A DNA stretch of 64,000 bases from 79-D21 sp022839995 (GCA_022839995.1 JALHIN010000014.1:1-64000); one strand, 5' to 3'. Shown: positions 22,808 through 32,128, counted from the first letter of the stretch. A program made the numbers and translations. Notes: generated from the letters alone by a model not told the origin.

Positions 22808-23941
22808 ATGAAGTTCGGAAAGGTTGGAATCGCTCTTGCTCTGGTTCTGGTGTTCGCGGCGGGCGCCTTTGCCGCGGATACGGTCAAGATCGGTGTTTTC
22901 CTTCCGCTGACCGGCCAGATGGGCTTCGGTGGGCAGCTTGAGCTGGACGGGATCAAGATGGCTCACAAGGAAGCTCCGACGGTTCTCGGAAAGAAAGTGG
23001 AGCTGATTGTGGTCGACAACAAGTCCGATAAGGTCGAAGCCGCCAACGCCGTTAAGCGCCTGATCGAGAAGGATAAGGTCGTGGCGATCATCGGGACCTA
23101 CGGTTCGTCCCTGGCAATGGCCGGCGGCGAGATTTCCGAGAAGGCGGGCATCCCGCAGCTCGGAACCTCCTGCACCAACCCCCTCGTCACGCAGGGCAAG
23201 AAGTACATTTTCCGCACCTGTTTCATCGATCCTTTCCAGGGAGCGGGCGCGGCCACCTATGCCTTCCAGAAGATGAAGGCGAAGAACGCGGCGATCCTGA
23301 TCGATGTGTCCCAGGACTATAGTGTCGGCCTGGCCAATTTCTTCGAAAAGTCCTTTACGAAGATGGGCGGGAAGATCGTGGCGAAGCTGAACTACAACTC
23401 CGGCGACCAGGACTTTACGGCACAGCTCACCGAAATCATCAGCAAGAAGCCGGATGTCCTTTTCATCCCCAGCTATTTTGCTGAAGGGGCCATCATCATG
23501 AAGCAGGTCGGCGAGCTGGGCGGCCAGTTCAAGATCATGGGCGGAGACGCCATGGACAACCCCGAGATCGTCAAGATCGGTGGAAAGGCTGTCGAAGGGT
23601 TTGCCTACACCACGTTCCCGTATGATCCGACCATGAAGGACATGAGCCCGATTGCCAAGAAATTCACCGAGAACTGGAAGAAGTCGTTCCCGGGCAAGGA
23701 TCCCAACGTGAACGCGGCTCTGGGGTACGACTCCTACATGCTGATCCTCGATGCCATCAAGCGCGCGGGGAAGGCCGATCCCAAGCTGATCCGCGATAAG
23801 CTTGAAGCCACGAAGAACTTCCCCGGCGTCACGGGCAGCACCACGATGAACGCCACGCACGACGCGGAGAAACCCGTCGGGATCATGATGATCCAGAACG
23901 GCAAGCGCGTCTTCGTGGACGTCATCCAGCCGAAGCTGTAA
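22808..23941 (+). CDS. livJ: Branched-chain amino acid ABC transporter, substrate-binding protein
   Basis: A periplasmic binding protein of 377 residues (Leu/Ile/Val-binding type I fold). A signal peptide covers residues 1-22 (cleavage A-F-A / A-D-T). The mature protein begins V-K-I-G-V-F-L-P-L-T-G, the family opening, with the Y-G-S-S/A-M-A-G ligand loop near residue 100. It starts at ATG 22808 after GGAGGAGGGG. It leads the livHMGF genes. The ligand may be Leu/Ile/Val or another amino acid, as this family has broad specificity. Confidence 0.92.
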   Translation: MKFGKVGIALALVLVFAAGAFAADTVKIGVFLPLTGQMGFGGQLELDGIKMAHKEAPTVLGKKVELIVVDNKSDKVEAANAVKRLIEKDKVVAIIGTYGSSLAMAGGEISEKAGIPQLGTSCTNPLVTQGKKYIFRTCFIDPFQGAGAATYAFQKMKAKNAAILIDVSQDYSVGLANFFEKSFTKMGGKIVAKLNYNSGDQDFTAQLTEIISKKPDVLFIPSYFAEGAIIMKQVGELGGQFKIMGGDAMDNPEIVKIGGKAVEGFAYTTFPYDPTMKDMSPIAKKFTENWKKSFPGKDPNVNAALGYDSYMLILDAIKRAGKADPKLIRDKLEATKNFPGVTGSTTMNATHDAEKPVGIMMIQNGKRVFVDVIQPKL

Positions 23942-23967
23942 AAAACCAATCTGTCCAGGAACTTCTT

Positions 23968-23997
23968 GACGGGGAGGGGGGCAACCTCCTCCCCGTC
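23968..23997 (+). terminator. Attenuator-like hairpin between livJ and livH
   Basis: A 10-bp stem (23968-23977 with 23988-23997) is followed by no T-run. In binding-protein transporters such a hairpin often protects the 3' end of the highly expressed binding-protein message and reduces read-through to the permease genes. Confidence 0.5.
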
Positions 23998-24019
23998 TTG
24001 ATGAGCAAGGGGGCAACTC

Positions 24020-24913
24020 ATGAGTCTAGACATGTTCGTCCAGCACCTCTTCAATGCCTTGACCCTCGGTAGCCTTTACGGCCTCATCGCGATCGGCTAC
24101 ACGATGGTCTACGGAATCCTGAGGCTGATCAATTTCGCGCACGGCGACATTTTCATGCTGGGTGCCTATTTCGTCTTTTTCGGGGTGACGCTGACCAAGC
24201 TGCCCTGGGGAATCGCCGTCGTCCTCGCGGTCGCGCTTTCCGCACTCTGCGGGGTGGTCATCGATCGGATCGCTTACCGCCCCCTGAGGGATGCACCGCG
24301 AATTTCCGCCCTCATCAGCGCGATCGGCGTTTCCTTTTTCATTGAAAACCTTGGCCTCGTGGTGTTTACCGGTTTGCCGAAGCCCGTCTATCGCCCGGAC
24401 TGGCTTGTAGAAATCATCTCCTTCGGGAACATCCGCGTCCTGCCTCTCGCGATCATCGTACCGGCCATCGCCTTTGCCCTCGTGATGGGGCTCCTCTGGA
24501 TCGTCTACAAGACCAAGCCGGGGCTTGCCATGCGTTCGATCTCGAAGGACATCGAAACGACGAGGTTGATGGGGGTCTCCGTCGACAAGATCATCGCCCT
24601 GACCTTCGGGCTCGGATCGGCGCTTGCCGCCGCATCGGGCATCATGTGGGCCCTACGGTACCCGCAGATCCATCCCTTCATGGGAGTTTTCCCGGGATTC
24701 AAGGCGTTTATCGCTGCCGTTCTCGGCGGGATCGGCTCGATCCAGGGTGCGATGATAGGAGGAATGCTCCTGGGGCTCATCGAAATCATGGCGGTCGCCT
24801 TTTTCCCGGCTCTTTCGGGCTACCGTGACGCTTTCGCCTTCATCCTGCTCATCGTGATCCTCCTCATGAAACCGACCGGGCTCATGGGTGAAAAACTGGA
24901 GGAGAAGGTATGA
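24020..24913 (+). CDS. livH: Branched-chain amino acid ABC transporter permease LivH
   Basis: An inner-membrane permease of 297 residues with about eight hydrophobic segments. It has the LivH-type N-terminus (N-A-L-T-L-G-S-L-Y-G-L-I-A-I-G-Y-T-M-V-Y-G) and the permease/ATPase contact segment near residue 225, A-V-L-G-G-I-G-S-I-Q-G-A. It starts at ATG 24020 after AAGGGGG. The stop overlaps livM by 4 bases. Confidence 0.92.
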   Translation: MSLDMFVQHLFNALTLGSLYGLIAIGYTMVYGILRLINFAHGDIFMLGAYFVFFGVTLTKLPWGIAVVLAVALSALCGVVIDRIAYRPLRDAPRISALISAIGVSFFIENLGLVVFTGLPKPVYRPDWLVEIISFGNIRVLPLAIIVPAIAFALVMGLLWIVYKTKPGLAMRSISKDIETTRLMGVSVDKIIALTFGLGSALAAASGIMWALRYPQIHPFMGVFPGFKAFIAAVLGGIGSIQGAMIGGMLLGLIEIMAVAFFPALSGYRDAFAFILLIVILLMKPTGLMGEKLEEKV

Positions 24914-25962
24914 AGACCCCCAACAGGAAACGGGATCTCACGCTGACGTTTGTCGCGGTCGGACTTTTTTTGGTGTTCCTCTGGTGGGCGAACGGACACC
25001 TGGACAACTACAAGATCCAGGTCCTGAACCTCATCGCGATCAACTCGATCCTTGCCCTGAGCCTCAACCTCATCTACGGGTTCACGGGAATGTTTTCCCT
25101 CGGGCATGCCGGGTTCATGGCCATCGGTGCCTATGTTTCTTCCCTGCTGATCCTGCCTCCGATCCAGAAGGAAATGATTTATATCCTTCAACCCCTGGTC
25201 TGGCCGTTTTCGGTGCTCCAGGCCCCGTTTTTCGTGGCGGTGCTCGCCGGCGGCTTTGCAGCGGCCGTGCTGGGATTGATCATCGCGATTCCTGTGCTGA
25301 GGCTCGGAGGAGATTACCTGGGGATTGCAACGCTTGGGTTCGCGGAGATCATCCGAGTCGTGTTCACGAACCTGACTCCCATCACGAACGGTGCACTGGG
25401 GCTGAAAGGAATCCCCGACTACGCAAACATCTGGTGGAACTACGGGTGGTGCTTCCTGACCCTCTTCTTCATGGTCCGGCTCATCAACAGCAACTTCGGA
25501 AACGTCCTCAAGGCGATCCGGGATGACGAGGTCGCGGCCAGGGCGATGGGGATCAACACTTTCAAATACCGGGTTGTCTCCTTTTCGGTCGGTGCCTTCT
25601 TTGCCGGAGTCGGTGGAGCCCTTATGGCAAGCCTCATCACGACAATCGACCCAAAGATGTTCAGTTTCCTGCTTACCTTCAACGTCCTGATGATCGTTGT
25701 CGCGGGAGGGCTCGGATCCCTTACGGGAAGCATTATCGGTAGCGCTGTCATCACGATACTGCTGGAATGGCTCCGGTTCGTGGAGAATCCGATCGACATC
25801 GGAACCTTCCACCTTGAAGGCATACCCGGGATGCGAATGGTCATTTTTTCCCTGCTGCTCATCCTGATCATCCTCTTCAGGCGCGAAGGCATCATGGGAA
25901 TGCGGGAATTCAACTGGAGTGCCCTGTTAAGCCGATCCTCCCGGGGAGGTGAGGCCCGATGA
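24910..25962 (+). CDS. livM: Branched-chain amino acid ABC transporter permease LivM
   Basis: The second permease subunit, 350 residues. Typical blocks are N-S-I-L-A-L-S-L-N-L-I-Y-G-F-T-G-M-F-S-L-G-H-A-G-F near residue 50 and V-V-A-G-G-L-G-S-L-T-G-S-I-I-G-S-A near residue 260. It overlaps livH upstream and livG downstream by 4 bases each, so translation is coupled through the operon. Confidence 0.92.
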   Translation: MKTPNRKRDLTLTFVAVGLFLVFLWWANGHLDNYKIQVLNLIAINSILALSLNLIYGFTGMFSLGHAGFMAIGAYVSSLLILPPIQKEMIYILQPLVWPFSVLQAPFFVAVLAGGFAAAVLGLIIAIPVLRLGGDYLGIATLGFAEIIRVVFTNLTPITNGALGLKGIPDYANIWWNYGWCFLTLFFMVRLINSNFGNVLKAIRDDEVAARAMGINTFKYRVVSFSVGAFFAGVGGALMASLITTIDPKMFSFLLTFNVLMIVVAGGLGSLTGSIIGSAVITILLEWLRFVENPIDIGTFHLEGIPGMRMVIFSLLLILIILFRREGIMGMREFNWSALLSRSSRGGEAR

Positions 25963-26753
25963 GCGCGAATCCTCCTGTTCCTGTTCTCGAAACCCGGGAC
26001 GTCATGATTCGCTTCGGGGGGCTGACGGCGGTCAACAACTTCAACATTTCGGTCCCGAAAGGGAGCATCGTGGGCCTGATAGGGCCGAACGGGGCCGGAA
26101 AAACGACCTGCTTCAACATCATCACGGGGTTCTACAAGCCGACCCAGGGTGACGTTTTTCTCGAGGGGAGAAGGATTACCGGGCTTCCGCCCCACAAGGT
26201 CTGCGAGGCGGGGATCGCCCGGACCTTCCAGAACATCCGTCTTTTCTATAACGAAACCGTCCTTCAGAATGTCATGATCGGGGGGTTTGTCCGGCAGAAG
26301 AGCCAATGGTGGATGCCTCCCCTGATGGTTCCCTCCTGCACAAGGGAAGAGCGGGAACTCAGGGAAACTGCCATGGCCCTCCTCGATTCGGTGGGGCTTG
26401 GAAAACTCGCGGGCGAGGTCTCGAGTTCACTGCCTTACGGGGCACAGCGAAGGCTGGAAATTGCCAGGGCGCTGGCCACAAAGCCGAAATTCCTGCTCCT
26501 GGACGAGCCCGCTGCGGGGATGAACCCCCAGGAGTCACAGGAACTGATGGATTTCATCAAGCGGATCCGGACCGATTTCGACCTGACGATCCTGCTGATC
26601 GAACACGACATGAAAGTGGTCATGGGAGTTTGCGAGCACATCTGGGTCCTCGACTACGGAATCCTCATCGCAGAAGGGAACCCCGAGCAGATCCGGACGA
26701 ACCCGAAAGTCATCGAAGCCTACCTCGGGGAGGAGGCGGCCCAGAATGCTTAA
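25959..26753 (+). CDS. livG: Branched-chain amino acid ABC transporter ATP-binding protein LivG
   Basis: An ABC ATPase of 264 residues. Walker A is G-P-N-G-A-G-K-T-T near residue 45, the signature region is S-S-L-P-Y-G-A-Q-R-R-L-E-I-A-R-A-L and Walker B is L-L-L-D-E-P-A-A-G-M-N-P. The L-P-Y-G signature replaces the common L-S-G-G, as is usual in LivG. The switch His is in E-H-D-M. It overlaps livF by 8 bases. Confidence 0.93.
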   Translation: MSANPPVPVLETRDVMIRFGGLTAVNNFNISVPKGSIVGLIGPNGAGKTTCFNIITGFYKPTQGDVFLEGRRITGLPPHKVCEAGIARTFQNIRLFYNETVLQNVMIGGFVRQKSQWWMPPLMVPSCTREERELRETAMALLDSVGLGKLAGEVSSSLPYGAQRRLEIARALATKPKFLLLDEPAAGMNPQESQELMDFIKRIRTDFDLTILLIEHDMKVVMGVCEHIWVLDYGILIAEGNPEQIRTNPKVIEAYLGEEAAQNA

Positions 26754-27450
26754 GATCGAAGATCTGCACGTCTACTACGGAGGCATTCACGCGCTGAAAG
26801 GCCTTTCTCTCGAGGTTTCGGAAGGGCAGATCGTGACCCTCATCGGGGCGAACGGAGCCGGGAAAAGCAGTACTCTTCGCTCGATTGCAGGCCTGGTCAA
26901 GAACAAAAAGGGGAAAATCCTTTTCGAAGGCGCGAACATCCTCGGCAAAACTCCGGAGGCCCTCGTCGGAATGGGAATCGCCATGTGCCCGGAAGGCCGC
27001 AGGATTCTGCCCCACCTGACGGTCATGGAAAACCTGATGCTGGGAGCGTATATCCGCAACGACAAGGATGGAATCGCAAAAGACCTGGACTGGGTTTTTG
27101 AACTTTTCCCCCGGTTGAAGGAAAGGACCTGGCAAAAGGGCGGGACGCTTTCGGGAGGAGAACAGCAAATGCTGGCCCTCGGCAGGGCCCTGATGAGTCG
27201 GCCCAAGCTTCTCATGCTGGACGAACCCTCCCTGGGACTTGCCCCGCTTCTCGTCAAAGAGGTCTTCGAGATCATCAAGACGATCAACGCCGAAGGGAAA
27301 ACCGTCCTGCTCGTGGAGCAGAACGCCTACGCGGCCTTGAAAGTGGCACATTATGCCTACGTCCTTGAGGTCGGGGAAATCGTGCTGCAAGGAACGGGGG
27401 AGGCTTTGATCGAAGATCCGAAGGTTCGCGAAGCCTACCTTGGAGGCTGA
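26746..27450 (+). CDS. livF: Branched-chain amino acid ABC transporter ATP-binding protein LivF
   Basis: An ABC ATPase of 234 residues. Walker A is G-A-N-G-A-G-K-S-S, the signature L-S-G-G-E-Q-Q-M-L-A-L-G-R-A-L and Walker B L-L-M-L-D-E-P-S-L-G-L-A-P. The Q-N in V-E-Q-N-A replaces the switch His, as usual in LivF. It is the last gene of the transporter operon and pairs with LivG. Confidence 0.93.
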   Translation: MLKIEDLHVYYGGIHALKGLSLEVSEGQIVTLIGANGAGKSSTLRSIAGLVKNKKGKILFEGANILGKTPEALVGMGIAMCPEGRRILPHLTVMENLMLGAYIRNDKDGIAKDLDWVFELFPRLKERTWQKGGTLSGGEQQMLALGRALMSRPKLLMLDEPSLGLAPLLVKEVFEIIKTINAEGKTVLLVEQNAYAALKVAHYAYVLEVGEIVLQGTGEALIEDPKVREAYLGG

Positions 27451-27554
27451 ACGGGAAATCCTTCGATTCGGTGCGGGTCGGCGTGCTGCGTCGGCCCGCA
27501 TCGCGCGGCAATTTGAACGAGCCTGTTCCTGGAAACCGAACGGAGGGAGAAACG

Positions 27555-28094
27555 ATGGGGGCCTCGGCCTTGAACCTGCCGAATCTGCTTAGTCTATCGC
27601 GGGTTTTTCTCGCTCCTCTTGTGGTCGTCTTTCTCACACTGCGGATCGAATGGGGAGATCTCATCGCGGGAGCGGTCTTCATCCTGGCAGCCTTGACGGA
27701 CACGGCGGACGGTTACATTGCCAGGAAACACGGCATCGTCACGAACCTGGGAAAATTCATCGATCCCCTGGCTGACAAGGTCCTCATTACCGCAGCCCTG
27801 GTCGGCCTCGTCGAGCTGCAGCGGATCCCAGCCTGGATGGTGGTCCTCATCCTTGCAAGGGAGTTCCTCGTGACCGGGCTCAGGATGATCGCAGCGGCCG
27901 AAGGGGTCGTGCTGGCGGCTTCGAGGGGAGGAAAGGCGAAGACCGTTTCCCAGATCATCGCAATCGTGATGATGATCTTCGACCTGCCATTGGCACGCTC
28001 CGCAATGTGGGTTGCGCTGCTGTTGACCGTGTGGTCCGGGATGGACTATCTCATGAAGGGCTGGAGCCTTCTGAGCACCCCTCCGGCCCGGTGA
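27555..28094 (+). CDS. pgsA: CDP-diacylglycerol--glycerol-3-phosphate 3-phosphatidyltransferase
   Basis: A membrane enzyme of 179 residues making phosphatidylglycerophosphate. The CDP-alcohol phosphotransferase motif is complete (D-T-A-D-G-Y-I-A-R ... G-K-F-I-D-P-L-A-D-K), and the N-terminus N-L-P-N-L-L-S-L-S-R is typical. It starts at ATG 27555 after GGAGGGAGA. A longer frame upstream lacks a ribosome site. It follows livF by about 100 bases and may be transcribed with it. Confidence 0.92.
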   Translation: MGASALNLPNLLSLSRVFLAPLVVVFLTLRIEWGDLIAGAVFILAALTDTADGYIARKHGIVTNLGKFIDPLADKVLITAALVGLVELQRIPAWMVVLILAREFLVTGLRMIAAAEGVVLAASRGGKAKTVSQIIAIVMMIFDLPLARSAMWVALLLTVWSGMDYLMKGWSLLSTPPAR

Positions 28095-28125
28095 CTCCCG
28101 CGGATGAAAGGAAGGTCTGTGAAGG

Positions 28126-29346
28126 ATGAACAAACCGGTTCAGGAATGGATTAAAGAACACGAGGAAGAAATGGTCGAGGCTCTTTGCGGATTGGTCCGA
28201 ATTCCGGCCGTGAGCCCGAAAGACGGCGGTACAGGCGAACAAGAGAAGGCGAAATGGCTGGCGGAATTGATTCGCCGGCTTGGACTGCCGGAACCGGAAT
28301 GGCATGAAGCGCCGGATCCCGCGGCTTTAGGGGGGAAGCGCCCGAACCTTGTCGTTCGCATCCCTGGAAGAACCGATGCCAGGACCTGGATCGTGACGCA
28401 CATGGATGTCGTTCCCGAGGGAGACCGCTCCCTCTGGGAAACGGATCCCTTCCTGCCCGTGGTCAGGGACGGCCGCGTCTACGGCAGGGGCAGTAACGAC
28501 AACGGCCAGGAACTGATCGCGAGCCTGTTTGCTGCGGCTGCCTTCGTCCGCCTCGGCATCACTCCCGAAACGGAACTCGACCTTGCCTTCGTGGCAGACG
28601 AGGAACTTGGAAGTGTTTTCGGCATCAGTCACTTGATCGGGAAAGGTTTGTTCCGGTCCGAGGATCTCGTGGTCGTTCCGGATGGCGGGAACGACAAGGG
28701 AGATTTTATTGAAGTGGCGGAAAAGTCCGTGCTTTGGGTCGAGTTTACCCTCCAGGGGAAGCAGGTCCACGCCAGCCGACCGGACCTTGGAAACAATGCC
28801 TGCCGCGCGGCCAACCGGTTTTCCGTTGAACTGGACGACGCCCTTCACAAGGCTTTCCCCGAAAGGAACGACCTTTTCGAACCTCCCTATTCGACCTTCG
28901 AACCGACACGGCGGCTTGCAAACGTTGCAAACATCAACACCATTCCCGGAAAGGAGGTCCTGGCTTTCGATTGCCGGGTCCTTCCTGAAACGCCCCTTGA
29001 GGCGGTGGAGTCCGTGATGCAGGACGTTGGGAAATCCATCGAGAAGAAACACGGGGTGTCGGTAAGTCGGGAGATGATCCAGAGGGCCTCTGCGGCTCCT
29101 GCAACTCCTACCGAAGCGCCCGTGGTTACCCGCCTTCGGGCTGCCGTCCGAGGGGTTTACGGTTTTGAGCCGAGGATCGGGGGAGTCGGAGGAGGAACCT
29201 GCGCAGCGCATTTCCGAATGGCTGGAATCCCGGCTGTAGTCTGGGCGCAGGAGGCAGACACGGCCCACATGCCGAACGAATACGCGGTGATCGAGCACAT
29301 GGTCAATGAAGCTCTCGTGTTTTGCAGTCTGGCCGATGCCGAATGA
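28126..29346 (+). CDS. M20 family metallopeptidase/deacylase
   Basis: A dizinc hydrolase of 406 residues from the ArgE/DapE/carboxypeptidase G2 superfamily. Metal ligands are visible in T-H-M-D-V-V-P-E-G, G-R-G-S-N-D-N-G-Q (the bridging Asp), A-D-E-E-L-G-S (the Glu pair), V-P-D-G-G and, near the C-terminus, D-T-A-H-M-P-N-E. A dimerisation insert is present. Substrate is unknown: dipeptides, acyl-amino acids or succinyl-diaminopimelate are the family options. Convergent with the MFS gene, with 12 bases between. A peptide-degradation role suits the organism's metabolism but is inferred. Confidence 0.82.
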   Translation: MNKPVQEWIKEHEEEMVEALCGLVRIPAVSPKDGGTGEQEKAKWLAELIRRLGLPEPEWHEAPDPAALGGKRPNLVVRIPGRTDARTWIVTHMDVVPEGDRSLWETDPFLPVVRDGRVYGRGSNDNGQELIASLFAAAAFVRLGITPETELDLAFVADEELGSVFGISHLIGKGLFRSEDLVVVPDGGNDKGDFIEVAEKSVLWVEFTLQGKQVHASRPDLGNNACRAANRFSVELDDALHKAFPERNDLFEPPYSTFEPTRRLANVANINTIPGKEVLAFDCRVLPETPLEAVESVMQDVGKSIEKKHGVSVSREMIQRASAAPATPTEAPVVTRLRAAVRGVYGFEPRIGGVGGGTCAAHFRMAGIPAVVWAQEADTAHMPNEYAVIEHMVNEALVFCSLADAE

Positions 29347-29358
29347 GGAGGATCGGGA

Positions 29359-30516
29359 CTAGTCGAGGAAGGGCCAAACCCGCCACCGCATGGTAAGTAC
29401 GATTCCTGCGATGAGAATCGCACTGACCCGTAGGACCGCGCCGAATCCCACCAGCTGTGCCAGTGCTGCAGCTGCAAGCGGGGCGATTGCCCAAAGAAGG
29501 TCGATGAAGGTACCGAAAAGCGTGAAAAGCGCGGTTCGTGATCGTTCGTCCGATGCCCTTGAAAGCAAGGAATACAGCAGGGGATAGACCATTCCCATCC
29601 CGATTCCATGGAGAAGTCCGCCTACAACAAAGGAAGCCGTGGTGCCCCCGATCATGGAGATCATCGCCCCCAGGGCAATGCATCCAAAATAGGGAACTAA
29701 CAGCCTTTTCCCGTACCGATCCACCCATCCGCCAAGGGCTAGGCGAGCGACGAAGGCCGAAAGAGCTTCCGGCAAGAGGAAGCTGCTGCCTGCGATCCCC
29801 CATTCCATCGCGGCATTGGCGACATACGGCATGAATCCTGCCGCGGAGAGGGCAAAAAGACTTCCGGAAAGAAGCAGCGCCCTCAGGGGAGGCTTTGCCC
29901 AGCTTTCCTGCAGGCATTCTCCCAGAGGGACGTGCGAAATGGGGCCGGGTTTTGCCGGGGTCAGTCTCCAGGAAAACACCACTGCAAAAAGGCACCCCGA
30001 CAACGAGAGGGCGAAGAGAAGTCCGGGGCTGCCGCGACGTACCGTCCACTCGGCAAGGGGAATGAGCCCCAGCTGTGGCAGTAGGGGCGCCAGGCCCGAA
30101 AGGCCGAACCCCCTACCGATCAGCCGCGTGGGGAGCACGCGTGCCTGGTGGAGAGTATTTGCGATGGAAAAGAGTCCCCATCCGACTCCCATCAGAGAGC
30201 GTCCTAGAAGGATCATCGGGTAGGAAGGGCCCACGGAAAGAAGACCGACCCCTGCAGCAAGGGCAAGGGACCCTAGGATCATCCCGGTGCGGGATCCCCG
30301 GACGCTCAGCCAGTGGTTCACCCACCCCCGGGTTCCGAGCAGGACGAACTCGAAGATGATCCAGGCAGTCCCGATGGCCAGGGGCTCATACCCCTTTAGC
30401 TCGAGGACGAGCGGGAAGAGAAAAAAAACGGAAATGCAGGAATAAGCCGAGAGGGAAGCCCCAAGGCAAAGGAGGAAGTCCTTGGGGAATTGTCCCAGGC
30501 CAAAACTTGGTTTCAA
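29359..30516 (-). CDS. Major facilitator superfamily transporter
   Basis: A 385-residue membrane protein with about 12 hydrophobic segments. It has an MFS-like loop between helices 2 and 3 (W-L-S-V-R-G-S-R-T-G) and a matching second-half loop (G-G-W-V-D-R-Y-G-K-R). I chose TTG 30516 because GGGAGAG precedes it on the minus strand and it begins just before the first helix. A longer frame would run about 50 non-hydrophobic residues into the tnaA promoter. Substrate unknown. It is divergent from tnaA, which makes an aromatic amino acid or indole role conceivable but unproven. Confidence 0.78.
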   Translation of the reverse strand: MKPSFGLGQFPKDFLLCLGASLSAYSCISVFFLFPLVLELKGYEPLAIGTAWIIFEFVLLGTRGWVNHWLSVRGSRTGMILGSLALAAGVGLLSVGPSYPMILLGRSLMGVGWGLFSIANTLHQARVLPTRLIGRGFGLSGLAPLLPQLGLIPLAEWTVRRGSPGLLFALSLSGCLFAVVFSWRLTPAKPGPISHVPLGECLQESWAKPPLRALLLSGSLFALSAAGFMPYVANAAMEWGIAGSSFLLPEALSAFVARLALGGWVDRYGKRLLVPYFGCIALGAMISMIGGTTASFVVGGLLHGIGMGMVYPLLYSLLSRASDERSRTALFTLFGTFIDLLWAIAPLAAAALAQLVGFGAVLRVSAILIAGIVLTMRWRVWPFLD

Positions 30517-30579
30517 AAGGATCTCTCCCGAACGTGGGCTTTTTCCCCAGGAGGGGGCGGCAACCCGCAGGTTGTTTTC

Positions 30580-30588
30580 TGCTATATA
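30580..30588 (+). promoter_or_regulatory. Extended -10 promoter of tnaA
   Basis: TGCTATATA (30580-30588, running into TATAAT at 30585-30590) has the TGn extended -10 form, and no clear -35 is present. The leader to the tnaA start is about 77 bases. I find no short Trp-containing leader peptide (tnaC) in it. Confidence 0.5.
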
Positions 30589-30671
30589 ATACGACCAGAC
30601 GAGGAAAGGCGCTTCAACCAGACGAGCCCCCAAGCCGAGTCGAAGAAGAGATCGCATGGAGGGACAGTTCA

Positions 30672-32066
30672 ATGGTAGACAGAATCATGCCCGAACCTTT
30701 CCGCATCAAGATGGTGGAACCCGTCACCGTACCGGACCGTTCTCAAAGGGAAAAAGCGTTGGAAGCGGGGCATTTCAACATGTTTGGCCTGAGGTCGGCG
30801 GATATTTACATCGACCTTCTCACCGACTCCGGTACAGGGGCGATGAGCAAGTACCAGTGGGCCGCCCTGATGAAGGGTGACGAGGCCTACGCGGGAGCCG
30901 ACAGCTTCTACGCCCTGAAGGAGGCCGTCAAGGAAGTCCTGGGCTTCGATTACGTCATCCCGTGCCACCAGGGCCGGGCAACGGAAAACGTCCTGTTCGG
31001 TACGATGGCGAAAGCCGGGGACAGGATTCCCTTCAACATGCCCTTCGACACCACCCGCGGCCATATTTTCAATGTCGGAGCCGAACCGGTCGATTGTGTC
31101 ATCGACGAGGCCTACCAACCCGAACTCCAGCATCCTTTCAAGGGGAACGTCGACCTGAAGAAGTTGGAAAACGCCATTCTGACTTATGGAAAAGAACGGA
31201 TTCCCCTGATCATGGTCACCGTGACGAACAACTCGGGCGGAGGACAGCCGGTCAGCCTCGAAAACCTGCGTGGAGTTTCCGCCATCGCCAGGAAATATGG
31301 AATCCCGCTCTTCCTGGATGCGGCGCGCATGGCGGAAAATGCCTATTTCATCAAGATGCGCGAAGATGCCTGCAAGGGGATGACCCTAGCGGAAATCCTG
31401 AAAGCAACGATGGATTGCGCCGACGGAATCACCTGCTCCGCCAAGAAGGATCCGCTTGTCAACATCGGAGGAATGCTTTGCTGCCGGACGGAGGAGATGT
31501 ACCATCGGCTGCTTCCCAGGGTCATCCTTTTTGAAGGGTTTGCGACTTACGGCGGCCTGGCCGGAAGGGACCTCGAAGCGCTCGCGGTGGGGCTGCGGGA
31601 GATGGTCGACGAACAGTACATGGCCCACCGGGTAGCACAGGTCAGGTATCTTGGAGATTTGCTCGAGGAGGGCGGAGTTCCGTTTGTGAAACCGGCCGGA
31701 GGGCATGCGATTTTCATCGACGCAAAGGCGTTCCTGCCGCATATTCCCCAGAAGATGTACCCCGCCGACGTTCTTTCGATCGAAATTTACCGGGAGGGGG
31801 CAATCCGGGGCATCGGGCTCGGGGCCTTGGCCTTCGCGACGGAGGACGAAAAGACCGGCGAGCTCATCCTTCCGAAACTGGAACTCTACAGGCTCGCGAT
31901 CAACCGAAGGACCTACACGAACAGCCACATGGAATACGTTGCCCAGTCGATCATCGACGTTTACCGCAGGCGTGATTCCATCCGGTACGGCCTGGTCGTC
32001 GATTACGCTCCGCCGGTCAAGGGGCTGCACCACTTCCTTGCAAGGCTCCGCCCCGTCCAGCTCTAG
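30672..32066 (+). CDS. tnaA: Tryptophanase (tryptophan indole-lyase)
   Basis: A PLP beta-eliminating lyase of 464 residues, splitting tryptophan to indole, pyruvate and ammonia. The tryptophanase/tyrosine phenol-lyase family is plain (E-P-F-R-I, Y-I-D-L-L-T-D-S-G-T, the PLP lysine in S-A-K-K-D near residue 260). Two specificity positions decide between them, using E. coli TnaA and C. freundii TPL as I remember them: the TPL Arg381 position is Leu here (A-I-R-G-I-G-L-G), and the residue before the final F-x-A-R is His, as in TnaA, not Phe. Other segments (G-L-A-G-R-D, L-V-N-I-G-G) are TPL-like. It starts at ATG 30672 after GGAGGG. Tyrosine phenol-lyase is the alternative. Confidence 0.82.
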   Translation: MVDRIMPEPFRIKMVEPVTVPDRSQREKALEAGHFNMFGLRSADIYIDLLTDSGTGAMSKYQWAALMKGDEAYAGADSFYALKEAVKEVLGFDYVIPCHQGRATENVLFGTMAKAGDRIPFNMPFDTTRGHIFNVGAEPVDCVIDEAYQPELQHPFKGNVDLKKLENAILTYGKERIPLIMVTVTNNSGGGQPVSLENLRGVSAIARKYGIPLFLDAARMAENAYFIKMREDACKGMTLAEILKATMDCADGITCSAKKDPLVNIGGMLCCRTEEMYHRLLPRVILFEGFATYGGLAGRDLEALAVGLREMVDEQYMAHRVAQVRYLGDLLEEGGVPFVKPAGGHAIFIDAKAFLPHIPQKMYPADVLSIEIYREGAIRGIGLGALAFATEDEKTGELILPKLELYRLAINRRTYTNSHMEYVAQSIIDVYRRRDSIRYGLVVDYAPPVKGLHHFLARLRPVQL

Positions 32067-32095
32067 AACCGAAAGTCCAGGAGGCAGCATCCACG

Positions 32096-32128
32096 AGGAG
32101 TCGGAACGCTCGTTCCGACTCCTTTTTT
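32096..32128 (+). terminator. Rho-independent terminator of tnaA
   Basis: A perfect 12-bp stem (32096-32107 with 32112-32123) has a 4-base loop, with T123-T128 as U-run. Its last bases overlap the -35 box of the secA promoter. Confidence 0.9.

Noticed and set aside
30590..30671. tnaC-type leader peptide before tnaA
   Set aside because: No short open frame with a ribosome site and a Trp codon is present in the 77-base leader.
30517..30672. Longer N-terminus of the MFS transporter (about 50 more residues)
   Set aside because: The extra residues are not hydrophobic or family-like and would be encoded across the tnaA promoter. A TTG with a ribosome site at 30516 fits the fold.
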